Counted from the stretch's first letter, positions 12,800-27,800 are shown. The stretch: 64,000 bases of DNA from Smittia aterrima (GCA_033063855.1 CP093831.1:10478001-10542000), one strand, 5' to 3'. Made by a program: numbers and translations. The notes: generated by a model not told the origin, from the sequence alone.

Positions 12800-15700
12800 A
12801 TGAAAATTGAAACGAAAATGTTTCCTTCGTCGATACTTTTTGGATTATTATTTGTAGCAGTTTGCGAGGCGTATGGCCATAGTCTGAAGTCACTTGTTCC
12901 ACAGCCAGCGTCAATTGATCCATGTTTTGACGAAGATAGACCGCGTCGTTGCATGTCAGACTTCGTTAATGTCGCGTTCGGCTCAACCATTGAAGCCTCG
13001 TCGACTTGCGGCTCTAATGCCCCAGAGAAATATTGCGAAGTCGATGGAAAGTGTCACACATGCGATATAAACGACCCGTCAAAAAGCTTCACAGCCGCCG
13101 CACTCTCTGATATTCATAACTTGAATAATGTGACGTGTTGGCGCTCGGAGCCGCGGCCACTATCAAACACAAACTTCGGGAGCTTCGAGAATTCTCCTGA
13201 TAACGTAACGTTGACATTATCTTTCGGAAAAAAGTTTGAACTCACTTATGTGAGTTTACTTTTCTGTCCGAATGCTGTCAAACCCGATTCGATGGCCATC
13301 TATAAGAGCGCGGATTACGGAAAAACATGGCAACCCTTCCAGTTCTACAGCTCGCAATGCAAAAAACTTTATGGACGTCCAGCTAAACAGCAAATTACGA
13401 AATTTAATGAACAAGAGCCTCGTTGTTTGGATCACAATCGATTTGCAAACGATGGCATGAGTGGGATTCAGGGATCTCGCATTGCGTTTAGCACATTGGA
13501 CGGACGTCCATCGGCTGCAGACTTCGACGCCTCGGCTATTCTACAAGATTGGGTTACAGCCACAGACATTCGAGTAATTTTCCATCGCCTGCAGAGTCCA
13601 TTAGCTTCGATGTCAATGAAATCGAAAGCGAGAGGAGAATATTCAACAAAGGAGAGCACTACATCGTCCCCGAATTCACTGTTAGCCGCTGGCACCGGCA
13701 CTTATGCGCTCAGCGATTTCTCTGTTGGCGGTAGATGTAAATGCAATGGACATGCATCGCGCTGCGTGAAGAACATCGATGGACAACTCGAATGCGAATG
13801 TAAGCACAACACGGCAGGACGGGACTGCGAAAAGTGCAAACCGTTCTACTTCGATAGACCGTGGGCACGAGCAACAGTGAGGGATGCCAACGAATGCAAA
13901 GGTGAGTTGAAATGCTTTTGTTTATTTACTGAATGAACATTGAGCATCGTCTGACTGAGCTCTCTCGTTCCATTAAATCCCGTCATCGTCTGAGTTCGAA
14001 ACAGACAATAAACTTTTCCTTCTATAATTATCGCTTCCTACCTGTGTCTCTGCCGTTCGTCTCGTTCCCCGCGTGCTTTTCACTTTTCCACCCGCAGAAT
14101 CAGCGAGAGTTTCATTCTCTCATCAAGTTGATGATTATGACAACCTTTGAGACGCCGAGAGCTGAATAAAATTTTGCTGGGGGGAAAGTCAAGTGGAAAA
14201 CTGCGGTGGTTATGAGCGGAAAGTATTTTAATCGAAACGAATTGAAGCTTTTATGATTTCAAATCTCAACCGCACTCGCGGGAATCTTTCGTTTGAGGTT
14301 TGGGGAATCGATATTGTTTTCACGTTCCACCTGGAGCTTCCATCATCCCTTTCGCTTCATCGCTGCTGAAGTTTGAAACAGTGAATTCGTAGAAAAAAGA
14401 ACTGAACATGATGAAAATAGAAAACGAATTGCCCGAGAAAAAAGCAGAAAAAAAGTGGATTTCAAACTCTCTAGCTCGACCACAGAGGAAACATTGAGCT
14501 GAAGGGTGAAAATAAATATTTTGTGTGTATGTCGAATGAAACCAATAAACTGATATTAAAGTGTAGAGACTCGCTTCATATTTGATGTGGAATTGAGAGC
14601 TGAAATGGCATTTCTGTCACACTCCATCAGACATTTTCCAAATATTGATTCAGGAGTTTCAATGGATGGCAACAGAAAAGCGGAGCTCAATTTTGTAAAA
14701 AGGGGTTTTTGTTTTGATAGATGACGCTTTATCATGCAATGGCATCGCCTTCAAGAATGATTTTGATACTTAAAGTCGTTCCAAAAGCAATTCTCACCCA
14801 GTTCTCCAACATAAAAGCGGCGTGTCTCCAATAAATTACAGTTATCTATCAGTTGCGGTGACATTTCAATTCCGGAATGTTTTTCTGCTCAAGCAAATGT
14901 TTCGGCTGCGGCTTCCCAATTTGAATTTCAGAAATTTTCCTCTCGATCTGCAATCGGTAGCTCAACTAAAAGTTGAAACAAAAAAGAACGAGAGAGAAAC
15001 CGAAAACCCCGAAACACAGTTCGGAAGATTTAGAATCTGATTAAAATGCATAAACTCTCTGTCTCTCGCTTCTGTTAGAGGTTTTATCAGACTGCACGAA
15101 GTCGCATTAAACGCTTTTTCATAGATGAGAAACTCTCGTCGATTAGCCGGTAGTTTAACTGCTACAGGAGAAGTTTTTCTGTTCGGAGAAATTAAATTTC
15201 CAATTCTAATCTAATCTCATGCCATAAATCATCATTAATTTCTGTGAAACGCATGAATAAATTTCTCCGTCGTCTCACTCTCGCTCTTTCATTTGTTTTT
15301 GTTCATGAAATTCCTCTAAATTGTCTGGCATTATACACATAATTAAATAAATAATATTAGCATCCTTGGAGTGTGCTCGGAAATCATTAGGGAAATGAGC
15401 GCTGACTGGTACGATTTATGAGGAGAGAAAGTTTCTCTATTTCGGAGCGGAGGTTAAAGTTCTAGGAAGACGACGAAGAAGAAAATTTAAATGAAATGAA
15501 AAATGTTTTGCCATGAGTCAAACAGTAACTTTATGCGGGATCCAAGTTCCCATTTAATGATTTTATGCTTCGGGAAATTTTCTTAGAAACAGAAATCAAA
15601 GTTTGATATTCTCGCTGGGTTCAAGACTGTTCTGTTCTGCTTTTGTGGAAGATAAAACTTCCTCCTCAATCTTTTGTCTCCTCTCTCCTCGTTAATGTTT

Positions 15701-18700
15701 GCTCAACACGAAATGTGCGTTGAATTTATTTCTCGTAAAATTTCTGTAAATTTGTAAAGTAAAATCTTTGCTCCCTTAAATCAAGAAAAGGGGAAGAACT
15801 TTCAGCATCGAATTATGTATTTAAAAAGCATTTTCCCCCGCAAAAATCCTGTAAACCTTCGTACTTCTGTGTTCTTCCTCTTGGCTGGTTCAAACATCGC
15901 CCGACGTAAATATTTTCATCCACTGGCATATGCTCTTGCTAGCTACAAACTCACATACAATTTGAACAGCAATTTTCGAGTAATTTTATGAGATTTTTCT
16001 GGGTGAGAAGGCTCGAGAGCTGCTGAGAGGGAAGAATGAAACCCTTTTTTAATTACAAGCAATAAATAAAGTTGTTTTGCATCGTACTTTAATTAAATTC
16101 TCCACACTCACGAAAAAAAGAACTTTTTAATTTAATGATCAAGATGACTTTATGTGCTTGCTCTCGTATGGGATTTTTCCGCCTTCGTCAAAGTGCAGAC
16201 GCTGCTATGCAACTCATTTTAATTTAGATGTTTTACATGATGAGTTTCTGGGAAAATCCATGAAAAGGAAAATGATTCTTGATGCAGAGCGAGGAATTTC
16301 TGTTGACTTTAAAATTTTCAGAATGCTTTATTTTCATTGGAATCATTTGTAAAATAATGATGCTATGAGCAAGTATTGCAGTGATTTCAAAAAGCTTTCA
16401 TTTGCTTAAAGCTCAACGAACTGAAAAAACTTTAAGTTCCTTTAAAAAAAATACTTTGAAATTCAAAGTTTGAAAGCTTCGCGTGAGATGTGTCGCGTGC
16501 AAGATAAGATAACTTTTAATAATAATGCAAAAGGTTAAGCATAACAATAAATAACGAAACTTAGAATCGAGACGACAAAAAAAATGCTAAAAACAAAAGC
16601 GAAGCATTGCAAAAAAAAAGTAAAGTTTGCGTTAACTAAAATTTATTTTTGTTTGGAAACAAGTGAAGTTGAGATTAGATTTTCTCACTTTGCAGTTTTT
16701 CATTCCTCGTCGCTGCTAAAAATAGCTCACATGATATTCCGTTACTCTCGGTCTCCATCTGACAAAGACATTATGTCTGGCTTTATTTATTTATTTGTGA
16801 ATCGATATGTCTTATAACAAGCGTAGATTGCTTTCAAGGCCTCGTGTCAGAGACTTTTCAAGGGAGGTTGAAGCTGATTGAAATAAAACATTTAAACATT
16901 CTCATCGCTCGCCGCGCTCATCGCACGCTTCGACTTCTAATGATTCTGATGAATTTAATTATTTATCTTAGAAATGTCTTGCGGCATCGTCGTGCGCGCT
17001 TGTGGCTGCTCATTTTCACAATTTTCCTTCTATTTGTCTTTTCTCAGGAAAATATTTCATACGAAAGTACAAAATTTGTCTTCGTTGCTCTTCTTTGTGG
17101 GCCTCTCCCCGATTTGAGACAGAAAGAATTTTTTATTCCGCGAGTGCAGTTTCGCTTTTATTTTATCAAACGTGAATGAAAAGAAAAGAATATTCAAATC
17201 GTTGCGACATTTTCACGTTTTCAAAGACGAGCGAGAACAATTTTTATCGTTTCGTGAAAACGAAATAAATTTGCTGTTAATGGCTTCGCTCCATTCTTCA
17301 GCCTGTGCGTTTGTTAGCTGATGCGACGACAAAATGTATAAACATTCGAAATCGCTACTCATTTATTTTCTTTCTTCTAACAAAGCGCGCTTGGAGAAAA
17401 TGCGACGAGAATCGTCCTCATAAATCTTGATTTGAAACCATTAAAATGCGTTCGTTTGAATCTCTATCTCGAACCTGTCGTAGCGTCTTCAAGCCAATCA
17501 ATCATTTTTCTTCTCGGATTTCATTTCAAATAGCGGATGTGTTAGAGGCATCGTTAAAAGCAATTATTTTTACTGTTGACTACACCTGACCGATAAGCGA
17601 TAATGGAAATTTACGAGTCACATTCGATCATCAATCATCGCATCGTTCTCGCCGCACTTCAACGTCGATCACGAGAAATATTAATTCTAAAGTCATTGTT
17701 CATTGTTATAGGGCAGCTTATGGTTAATGGTTTTAGATTATTCGTGTGCACGTTGGAGGATTACACAGAGCTGATGACCTTCCAATCGATGATATTGGTT
17801 TCATTGCTTTTTTGAAAAATGATTTTTCATGAGAGGAGGATCACAACTGTCATTACGCAAATCGTTTTCAAAACCTTCTCTCATTAGCTTTGACAAAAAA
17901 AAAATAAAAAAGTTTTCTGTCGTGTTACGACGAGGATGAGATTCGAACTCACGCGGGCAGAGCCCAATAGATTAGCAGTCTATCGCCTTAACCACTCGGC
18001 CACCTCGTCTGGACTCCAGTTGTTTGGAATTATGGCAATTCGCTTTATTTAAAACATTTCTTTATTTTTCGTGATGCACTTTGTTGACAAGTCTTATCAG
18101 TTTTAGCGACGACTCAGTCTCGACCAATCAACCGCTTGAAGAGTTATTTCTCATTAGTTTTGACGTGACTTCAAAGCATGTCCACTCTTGAGGCCATTTG
18201 AAACAATTTATTTTGAATTCACTTTAAAGTTTAAAGTCACATCAGCAACCTATCAACGGCGGTTAAATCGATCAATTGTTGTCGGCATTTCCACACACAA
18301 GCAGCAATTAATCATCGCAAAACATTATTTGTCTCAAGCTTGATACCGTCGCGAGTAATTCTGCGTCAAGATAAAATCTCGCAAGTCTCAAAGTATTTCG
18401 CGATTTCGTTTGCTAACCAAAGCGTTCGTCGCAAAAGCAACAGAGACAGCAGAGAAGAAAAATCAATTAATCACTTCGAACCCATGAGTCATTTAATTCG
18501 ATTTAAATCTCAATTTAATGAGAGAGAAGGCACTTCAAAGTGCGATAATTAATCGAAGAAGTTCGGGAATGTTTGGTGAAGGCAAGCAAGTGAAATTAAA
18601 ACTAAATTAATGCTCTTGTTTTTTGGGCGAGCTCAATAAATTCGAAGTCTTCTCAACGAACACCCGAAAACTTTGCTACAAACGAAGCAATAACAAATGG

Positions 18701-21700
18701 ACCATTAATTACTGTAATGGTCTTGTCGTTTCTCTCCTCAACGACGTTCGCCACTCTCGAGAACACTTTCGTCCTGTACATTCCGCTGATAGGACTTAAC
18801 TTTAAATTATTGCGTGGAAATAAAGATTTTATAAAAGTGATTAAGGCCAAAGACATTTCCTAATTGTACAAACTCAACTCACCCGTTTCCTTTTCCCGGC
18901 CTAAGGCTTCTGATTTCGGGAATCGAGGAAAGTTTATTTCACCAAATCGTCAGAAATTCGGTTAAATAAACAAAACAACTTTTGTGGAGAAATTCGCTCC
19001 CTCGCTCTTATTCTCCAAGGGATGGTACGTGATGTTGTTTCATGCAGAACAAGCAGTGATGAATAGACTGCAAACATATTCGAGTTCTGTTTCTCTAGCC
19101 GCAAAACAAAACAGCAATCCGACCGCAACAACTCTCGACTTCATAAAATTTCATGAATGATAATCCTTGATAGCTAATAGAAAACGTGATGAAAATCAAT
19201 AGGCAGCGCAGGTTACGCGCCGGATCGAACTTTTACGGAACGTCAGATACGTTCAAATTAAATTTCTCTGAAGCAGAGCGAAAACGTTATGAATAAATTT
19301 TCTGCTTCATTGTGAATGCGCTCGTCGGCTCGGAAGCTGTAAGCGTCTACCAAAAACTCGACAGGAGGGCGGACGGGTGAATAGATAGAAGAGAGGTTGA
19401 TGACAAATTGTTGTTTTAAGACAAAACAGTGCAGAAGAACTTGTAAACTACGGCAGAAGAAGAAAACAATCTTGACGATAGTCGGAAAGTGCTTGCGGAG
19501 GCGGCGAGAATGCTAATGATTTAGTGATCGCGTGAATGCACTGGAATAACAGAAAATATTTGTCTTAATCGCTTCCTCTCATCCCAACTTCACGGACAAG
19601 CTTTAAAACTTCTATGACAAATGCTCGAAAAAATATTTTTTGACTCGAAAGAACTAAATATTTGTTCCGAGCTAAAATAATATTTTTGCGGTTTCATTTC
19701 AGTTGCGCATTAGTGTTTTCTGCAGGGATTAAGACAGAAATTGTTTAATTAAGATTTGTTTCACTCGAGTGAGCATTGAGTTCATTCTTCTTCTGAATAT
19801 TCCTTAAGATTGTTGAAAGCGACGGAATTTAATCAATTTATTTTCCTGCCCACTTGCAACTACATCAACAAGACCAAGTGCTATTGCATCAGCGGTCAAC
19901 AACTTCTTTTAATTCCCAAAAGCTGCTAAGTAGTTTTCTGCAGTTGCGATTAGCTTCGTTAATACGACAATTTATGATCTGGACAAGCTCCTGTGAACTC
20001 AATTTAAGTTTTCTGCGAACAAAGTTCGTTCAACTAGTTTTACATCGATAAGAGAAATGCTATTTAAACATTGCGCAAAAAGTAAACAGAAACAATATTC
20101 TGGCACAAAAAGAACTGCAAACAAATCTTGATAAATGAAGCACGATAGGTGGACTTGTGAACTGAGCGTTTTATCAGCCTCAGTGCGCCTTTGTTGATAC
20201 CGCGTTAAATCCTCGACAAAACAAATAAATCAGACGACTATTTGATTGCGAAATATGCTTTTCCAACGTCACAACAAATATTAAAATAAATTTTTAATAA
20301 ACCATAAAATTATGCCATATCAAATCATAAAATATGGAAACGTTTCAAAGTCGAGGCTCAGAGTTGAACCGACAATTTTTCGTGGTGGTCTCACTCTCTA
20401 GTGTACGTGCGCGGTATGGTCGATAACAGCACGGAAAGCAGTCGAGCTGTGTGTGGTGCAAACAGCAAGCCGAGACAGTCAGCCCGAAATAAAAGCAGAA
20501 ACGTTTATTAAGCTCTTTCCACTATAATCATGATTTATCTGTGCGCTGCTATTTTGCATTAAATTAAGTTTTATGATAACTTTAATTGCATTATTTATGA
20601 GTCCCATTCATGCTTGATAATGTGAACTGATTTTCTAGCTCTTTGAGCAAAGCTAGAACTGAGGAAACCGCATCGCAGTGATGACAAACTATATCAATTT
20701 TCATGAATGTCCTCAATGCGATCGATTGCACGTCATTATTTGTAAAAGCGATGCTCAATCGTCTCTATAATCATCAGATTATGTTTCCATAAACGATGAA
20801 CGTTATGTAAGGGAATATTGCGAAAACAGGTTCTCGTCAAGGCAATGCTTCAAACGATCTTGATCGTGAGATGTGAATCGTTTAATGAGGGAACGATCAA
20901 GAATGAGAAAGTGGATCTTGTCGTCTCTCGTCCACATCAGAAAATTTCGCAAATTATTTCGTAAGTTAAATTTAATGTTCGCGAAGCTTCTCGGTGGGAT
21001 TATAGCTCGGACTCCTGATGAGAGAAGAATGTAATTGGACAAAGTGGCTTGCGAGACGTGAAACGACAAAACCTGCTGATCTGACCGAGAAAAACACGTA
21101 AAAATATTTCTTTACGACTCGACGTTAAGACTCTCTTAATGCGACAAAAATGAAATAATCATAAATGTAATTGTCGTTCTTCTCGACTTCAGTTTCTCGC
21201 ACACTGCAAACTGATTTTTTTTCGTGCTGCACTTTTGTTCGAAAAAGAAATGCTGTCGAAGGGAAAATTGATGGCTCTCGTGATCTCGCGTTGCCTACGC
21301 AAACATCTCGCGAGGAAATAAAGAAAACATTTCAATTATCCCAACGCAAATATTTCGAATTGCATTTTAAATCAAAAACCTTGTTAATTTCTTCTTCTCT
21401 TTTCCGTTTTTCAGCTTGCAATTGCAACGGACACGCCAGACGTTGTCGCTTCAATTTGGAACTGTACAAGCTCTCTGGTCGTGTTTCGGGTGGAGTTTGT
21501 GTGGATTGTCGACATGATACGTCCGGACGACATTGTCATTACTGCAAAGAAGGATTCTACCGTGATCCGACCAAACCAATCAGCCACAAAAAGGCGTGCA
21601 GACGTGAGTACTCGATTCAGGTTTCTCAAGAACGTTTAATGACTTTCCAGCGGAGACTCGGCTTCTTTCCGCCACATCATCTCCTCAAATTGAAATCTAT

Positions 21701-24700
21701 TTTCGCTCGAAACAAACGTAAACGTGCACACATCGATTGATTTGTCTGATAAGCATAGAAAAACAATCCAGCAGAGATTCTCATCTCGTTTCGAAACATG
21801 ACACAAGCATGAACCGAGCTGAGGCCCTGAAGGCTATTAATTAAATAGAATGGAAACAGAAAAACAAAAACTCATCTCGTTATTGCTCTTCCAGCAAATA
21901 AATAAAGATTTTCTCGTTTCCCCCAGCAGTAGCAGCAAGCCAACCAAGGGAAGTTGAGGGCTGGGGCGAACTCTTGTGTACACACATTCATGAAGCAATT
22001 TTAGTTTGCGAAAAATGTTTGTGTTTGCAGTTCGAAAGGTGACCAGCATTGAACATAAAGTTAGAGAATTTAAAAGGAATTTTAATTAAGGGAGCGTCGC
22101 AATTAGAAATTTTAATTTTATTCATATTAAATGTGAAAATTATATTTTGACCTGTTGACCCGTTTTCTCGCTCAAGTGGTGAAGAGAGTGAGTGACAAAT
22201 TTATGTTCTTCGCTATTTACAAACTTGGCAACCCTTGACTTCATCAACTAGTCACCGTTTAAATTAAGTAACGAAACAATCAAGAAAACAAACAAGACAC
22301 AACTTCATTGCATGATTTACAAAACGACCAAGCACATGCACAGCAAAGCTACAGTTCCCTTTTACCAAACTACAACTGCAAACATAAACTTCATTTTCCT
22401 TCCAATTGCAGATGAATCAACTATTTGCTCAAACGTTCTCTGGTTTTTTGCTCACATCCTTCATCCCCTTTATTTAAAATCGGGAGAAAACTTCACATTC
22501 CAAATGAGATTTTTATTTTCCGGTCGCTTTTATCTTTCATCACAAAAAAAAAAACGAAAAGAAGGCTTGAGGCGAATCAATTTGCAAGCGGCAGCAGAGG
22601 AGAACATTTTATTATTGTGTATTTAATTCTTCACTCGGGGGAGTCATAAACTGCTACGCTGAGCATATGTTGGTCAAACGATAGCAGCCGATATCCTAAA
22701 AAGTTCTAAAAGTTAATGAAGGCCGCCCAGCTTTGTCTTCGGGCCATTGTCGAGGCCAGCAATTTTCATTAAAAATGAATGAAGATCTTTTTCTGACACA
22801 TTTTCCCTCTCCCGACTGTTCTCCGTCGTCAAACAAGTTCATAACATGAAGCTTATGTTTGTTTGATGTTTGATGTGAGTCAAAGAGTCGGAAAGCGAAC
22901 ATTTGATTTTTCCGGGGCCGAAATGTGTCCGGATCGAACTTTATGATGCTTGTGGAAATTAGTTTTGAGAGAAAACATGAACTAGAAGGTCACGCTCGGG
23001 TTGAGTTGATATTAGACAAATCATTCGATGCGGAAGTTTCGACTGTTTGCATTGAGCGTGTTCAACCCTCAAGTTTGACATTATTGAATTGCTCTCTTTC
23101 ATGTTAACAAGCTCTTTGTTCTCTTTAATCAGCCTGCGCCTGTCACGCTGTTGGATCGACTGGAAAATCTTGCGATAACACGAGTGGACAATGTACATGC
23201 AAAGAGGGTGTGACGGGCTTGACCTGCAATCGATGCGCTCGAGGATATCAACAAAGTCGCTCACATATCGCCCCATGCATCAGTAAGTTGATTGTATGAC
23301 CTCTTAAACTCACTGACTGATTCGTTAATTACAGAACCTCGAGTTATCAACATGAACATGCCACAGAATACAGCTCCGGAATCTTACTACAGCGATCAAA
23401 CGGAAGTTAGACCAAAATCAAGGGATGGTAAGTCAACCTGAGTTCTCGTCCCACCTCACTCCTAACAAATTTTCATATCAAAGTCTTTCTCTCATTACAA
23501 AAGTAATAAAAAAAGTTTTTCTTTCGCTCTTGTTTCTCTGACTCGTAAAAGACGAAGCACGAAAGATAATTATTTTGATATCATCACAGCCGCTTTTTAT
23601 TAAATTTAACTTCCCCACTTTTCCCTTTTCCTGGCTGCGATTAAACGCTATAAAAGCAGGAAAATTGTTGGGGATTTGTTTGGGAGCTTTGGCAATTTCA
23701 GATCCCCAATGCTTCGAGCAATTATCTTGTTCTGTTATTTTAGGACAAATCCACTTCAACAAGAAGCGAATGACGACGAATCTAATTTCATATTCATTCA
23801 AATTACATCTCGCAATGATACTTAAAGTTTCTTCTCGTGAAAACTTTTCTCATTTTGTCAATTTTTTCTTTCTCGTCTTTTTCTTTTTAAAATTCAGACT
23901 GCAAATGTAAAATTGAGGCTCAACGATTGAACAATAATAAGTTCTGCAAGCGGGATTATGGTGAGTAGGAAGTTGAAAAAGCTGAAAAATTTATTTCAAG
24001 GGAAATGAAAAAGTTGATTTACGGTCTTGAACTTTAAGAGTTTGTCGAAAACTCGAGACGAAGAGATCGTTTGATGTTTGTTTGCATTAAAAAAGTTTTC
24101 CTTAATCTAAGACTAATGACTCATAAGCTCAACTTTGTATACAGTCATCAAAGCCACCTCGAGAATTCTCTGAAGTTTGTTTTTGCGAGCTTACGTCATA
24201 CAAAAGATTTTTCGACTTGCTTCGTCATTGTGCTGCTGTCTGTTTGTGGCATAAAAAAACAGTGAAACGGATTAAAAACTCACTGAGCTGAGGATTTCAC
24301 GACGACGACGACACAAGCATATTTGTTATGAATAAGCCCAACTTTTCCATTTCGACTTTGAATAATTAAAGCGCGCAAAAATATGTGAATTTAATCCGCT
24401 TTTTCCTCTCCTTTCCAACTATTTTTAAACAATTCACAGCCATTCTGGCGAAAGTCGTCAGCAAAAGCAGCTCATCGAGTCGACGTGACGATTCTCGCTT
24501 CAACATCGTCATCAGCCACGTCTACAAAAATACTGAAGGACGCAATCCGATTGCAGTGAAGAACAAGAAAATCCAACTAGTCGTACCTGGAACGGGAAGC
24601 AATTGCCGTTGCCCCAACATGGAAATAAATAGGTAAGCAGCGAATCAATGTGCTTTCACTCAATCTTCATTTAAAAATCTCTTCTCGAACAGATCATATT

Positions 24701-24825
24701 TGATTCTCGGCAAGCACATGAAGCATCACAGGAACGAATTGGAAATTAACAACAAGTCGATCGTCATTGAGTGGCGAGAGGAATTCAAAGGTCGATTGGA
24801 GAAATTCAAGAATTTATGCTATTAA
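12800..24825 (+). CDS. Net: Netrin, secreted axon-guidance ligand (complete, seven coding exons)
   Basis: Exons 12800-13901, 21415-21603, 23133-23282, 23335-23427, 23898-23960, 24440-24632 and 24693-24825 join in frame to 640 aa. Junctions are phase 1 except the last (phase 2), all GT-AG. Order: signal peptide (hydrophobic run residues 10-22), laminin N-terminal domain (about 42-312, with CMSDFVNVAFG and YKSADYGKTWQPF), three laminin-EGF modules (313-367, 368-430, 431-480; the third has GYQQSRSHIAPCI), a short linker, and a basic C-terminal NTR domain from about 512 (DCKCKIEAQ, CRCPNMEI) ending in NLCY. Netrins bind DCC/Frazzled and UNC-5 to guide midline axons. Length is close to vertebrate netrin-1 (about 600) and shorter than fly NetA/NetB. 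A Ser-rich insert sits near residues 274-298. I cannot tell whether it is the NetA or NetB counterpart. An alternative Met7 start would also suit the signal peptide. Confidence 0.95.
17895..17911 (-). terminator. RNA polymerase III terminator of tRNA-Ser
   Basis: Sixteen bases downstream of the tRNA 3' end, the minus strand reads six T, one A, then ten T. This is a strong, doubled pol III stop. Confidence 0.85.
17928..18009 (-). tRNA. tRNA-Ser-GCU: tRNA-Ser (anticodon GCU)
   Basis: The minus strand folds into a type II (long variable arm) tRNA of 82 nt. The 7-bp acceptor stem GACGAGG/CCTCGTC is perfect, with a G discriminator as expected for serine. A-box is TGGCCGAGTGG. The anticodon stem ATAGA/TCTAT encloses CTGCTAA (anticodon GCT, reading AGC/AGU). 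The variable arm is GGGCTCTGCCC, and the T arm is GTGAG-TTCGAAT-CTCAT. No intron. It is nested antisense in netrin intron 1. Confidence 0.97.
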
Positions 24826-27800
24826 GAGAAAGAAACGAAGCATCATCATCATCGTCGTACGAGCAACGAGAATTGAAATCAAGTATTAGTGCATCATATG
24901 TAACCTCGAAGCGAACGAATGGATTTGAATAATAACGTGACAATATCTCTCATAAAAAAGTGAGAAGAATGTTTAGTGAAGTAGAAATTAAGCTGAGTCT
25001 GTAGCGAAGTAGCAATTACCAAGTTCAAGGTTGAGGTGAAGCTGATGACGGCATTCGATTCGATTCAACACCTTGACAATCTCAGAAGCGAATTCTGCAC
25101 ATTCACTTGACGCCGACAGCAAAGACGAGAACGATCTGTTGAATGAATAATTTACGATCCATAAACTAAACCAAAACGTTCAGGACGATTCATATTTCAT
25201 TTTCTTCTCACATCAATTTAACAAAAGAGTGAAGTTCATTCGTCATGAACGTCATTTGATTTAGCGATAAAACACGAACTTAAGCAACACATTACTTACG
25301 AATGTCGTGAGGGAAAGGGAATTTATGATGTTGATGAAATCGTCGTAGCAAAGTCAGAATTTCACTTTCTTCTCGAAGTCGCGTCGTTCATATCGTGCAG
25401 AAAAAAAGAAATTGTCGTCATATCAGTTGAAGCGCTTCCCTCTCAAATGAATTATTCACTTTCGTTCTTCCCGAAAGCCCGAAACCATATCATGTCTGTC
25501 TGTTAAAATGTAACTTTTATGAAATGTTTTACTTAGAATTCCTCTTTATTTTTCACCTCTTCATCCTCATATCATTTATAACCACACCCGGAGTGCGCTC
25601 GCCTTCAAAACCGAGCACTAAACACAACATTGAACGTGAAAAATTTATGATGCATCATTATCATTAACTAAATATTTCTCTTGAACATTCATGAGAGATG
25701 AGAAAACTCTTCGTTTTCGGAGGTGAAGTTTGTGAACTACGTCATTTAGTTTTAGAGAGAAACACATAAAAATCATTTAGAAAGCTACGAATTTCATTGA
25801 ATATTTATTAGAATGTGGAAGTGAAGAATGGAATGTGATTCTGGAGGAAGAAAAGTGTTTGTAACATTTCAGTCAAGTCGTGACGGAATTTATGAACGAT
25901 CCACGTACTAGGAAGATCATGACAGAATCAATTAAACATTTGACTGAATGTAAGATTTTTTCTCTCGTAAAAAAATGTTTGTTCACATCGAACACAACGA
26001 GAGAAAGATGTGAAGTCGAAGAAAAGGGAAATGTGACTAACTAAGCTGTTAATTAATTGAACAAATTATGGAACTTTTGTAAATAGAAAATCTCTTGACA
26101 AATAATTGAATGGAACAGAAAAACTTTTTTACCATTAAACAAACACTAAAGAAACACTTCGATTTTCTATGAAAGATGCCATAAACTTGCTGAACAAATT
26201 TCATTTATTCGACTCGTCGATGCATTTTAAAATGCGATGGAGTTGAAATATCAAAACCCGAAATCAATAAAAACGCTTTTTTACACATCAAATTTATTTG
26301 TAAACAGAAATTGGAACTAATTGATCATTAATAAAAGGACGATTTGTAAATAAATAAAGTTTGAAATGTTTTTCAATTCTCCGAAGACTTTGAACTTTTG
26401 GGTCGTTCTAACTTAGTCAAACATTCATCCTTCATTTCCCTTGAGAACAACTTGAATTTGAATAATACATTCGATTCGAATCGAAGACATCTTCATAAGG
26501 AAATCGCTTGGAGATTCCCACAAAATCAATTCCAAAACTGTTGGCCACTTAACATCGTTTGATTTTTGGTTCTTGTGCAATTTAAACATTTTACGACTTC
26601 AGTTTCATTTCGAGCGATGAGAGATCTTTATCATCATCGAGAGCCTTAACTATTTTCAATGTAGAAACCAACTCTAAGCTTCTTTGGAAATTGTTTTATA
26701 GCTTTTTCAAAACACACAAAACTCCTCAAATGCAAATACTTAAATCCGAGAATTTCTCTCCACAAACATAAAAGGCTATTTCACGTTATCTTGTTTCGAA
26801 ATCAAAGTTAAACACGAAAATGACTTCGTAATTCCTCGAAAAAAAAAACAACAACTGAGGAAGAAGTAAGAAATGTGTTGAAAAAGTATTTTCAAGAAAA
26901 AATAAAATCGTCAAACGAAGAGATTTAATCAGCAAATTATTAAACAAATAAGGTAGCCAGCCGAGAAATGTTCAGTTATTAGTTTCTGATGCGAAAAACT
27001 TTTGAGATTTCCATAAACACGAAAAGCATTTTGACGAGATAAAAGTTTTGGATCGAGCAAATATGGGAGAGAAGTGGCGATTACTGACTTCCCCAGCCAA
27101 CATTAAAATAATCTCCACATAAACATCAGCTCATTCGGATCTGTTAAATGCGCACTTTGTTCGCTATGGTGTGATTCGCTTGAACCGAAGAGATTAGCTC
27201 TTTGGAAATGGAGAGGCTAAAGTGTTATCTGATCGGAGTGGAACATTGGTTTGATGTCGACACTGTCTCTGACAGAGATCCGTGCGAAATCTTTTTCAGA
27301 GAATCCACACGATTTGATAGCTTAACGTTTTAAGAATCATGTCAGGCTAAGACGTTTAGAGTCAAAAACGATCGACATAAATTATGAACGCAACTGTCAG
27401 TCTCTTACAAAATCTCGAAGTCAACTCTCAATGTCGATAAACTTTAACGATGAGCCCGTCGAAATGATATCACGAAACGAGGTTTGTTTATAACGAATCG
27501 GCTTAAGCGTCGATCGTAAAAGTGTTTGACTTAATTGTTTAATCAATAACTTATGATATTTCCATTTTAAATTGGACGCCACTCTTTCAGCTCTTAAGAC
27601 TTCACGCGTTTATATCCTCGACTATTTTGACAGGCTTCAACTTCATCGTGAACTACTAAATTTTCATGGGAAAATGTTGTTAATCCAGTCTATTAGCGGA
27701 CATAAATCATCAGTCTACGAATAAAGTTTTGTGTTAATTATCCTCATTTGAATAAATTGTGGTTCATTAGCATCGTTTGTCGCACGAGTTGACCGATTGA

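Larger units (their letters stand above)
13902..21414 (+). other. Netrin intron 1 (7.5 kb), host of an antisense tRNA gene
   Basis: Bounded by GTGAGT after the first EGF module and a pyrimidine-rich TTTTTCAG before the second. Apart from the tRNA-Ser gene at 17928-18009 I see no coding sequence. Its size contrasts with the other five introns (52 to about 1,530 bases), which makes it the obvious place for netrin enhancers (inference). Confidence 0.8.

Noticed and set aside
13902..13936. C-terminal extension of the first netrin exon to a stop at 13936
   Set aside because: It is read-through into intron 1; GTGAGT follows the ECK codons and the next EGF module continues in phase at 21415.
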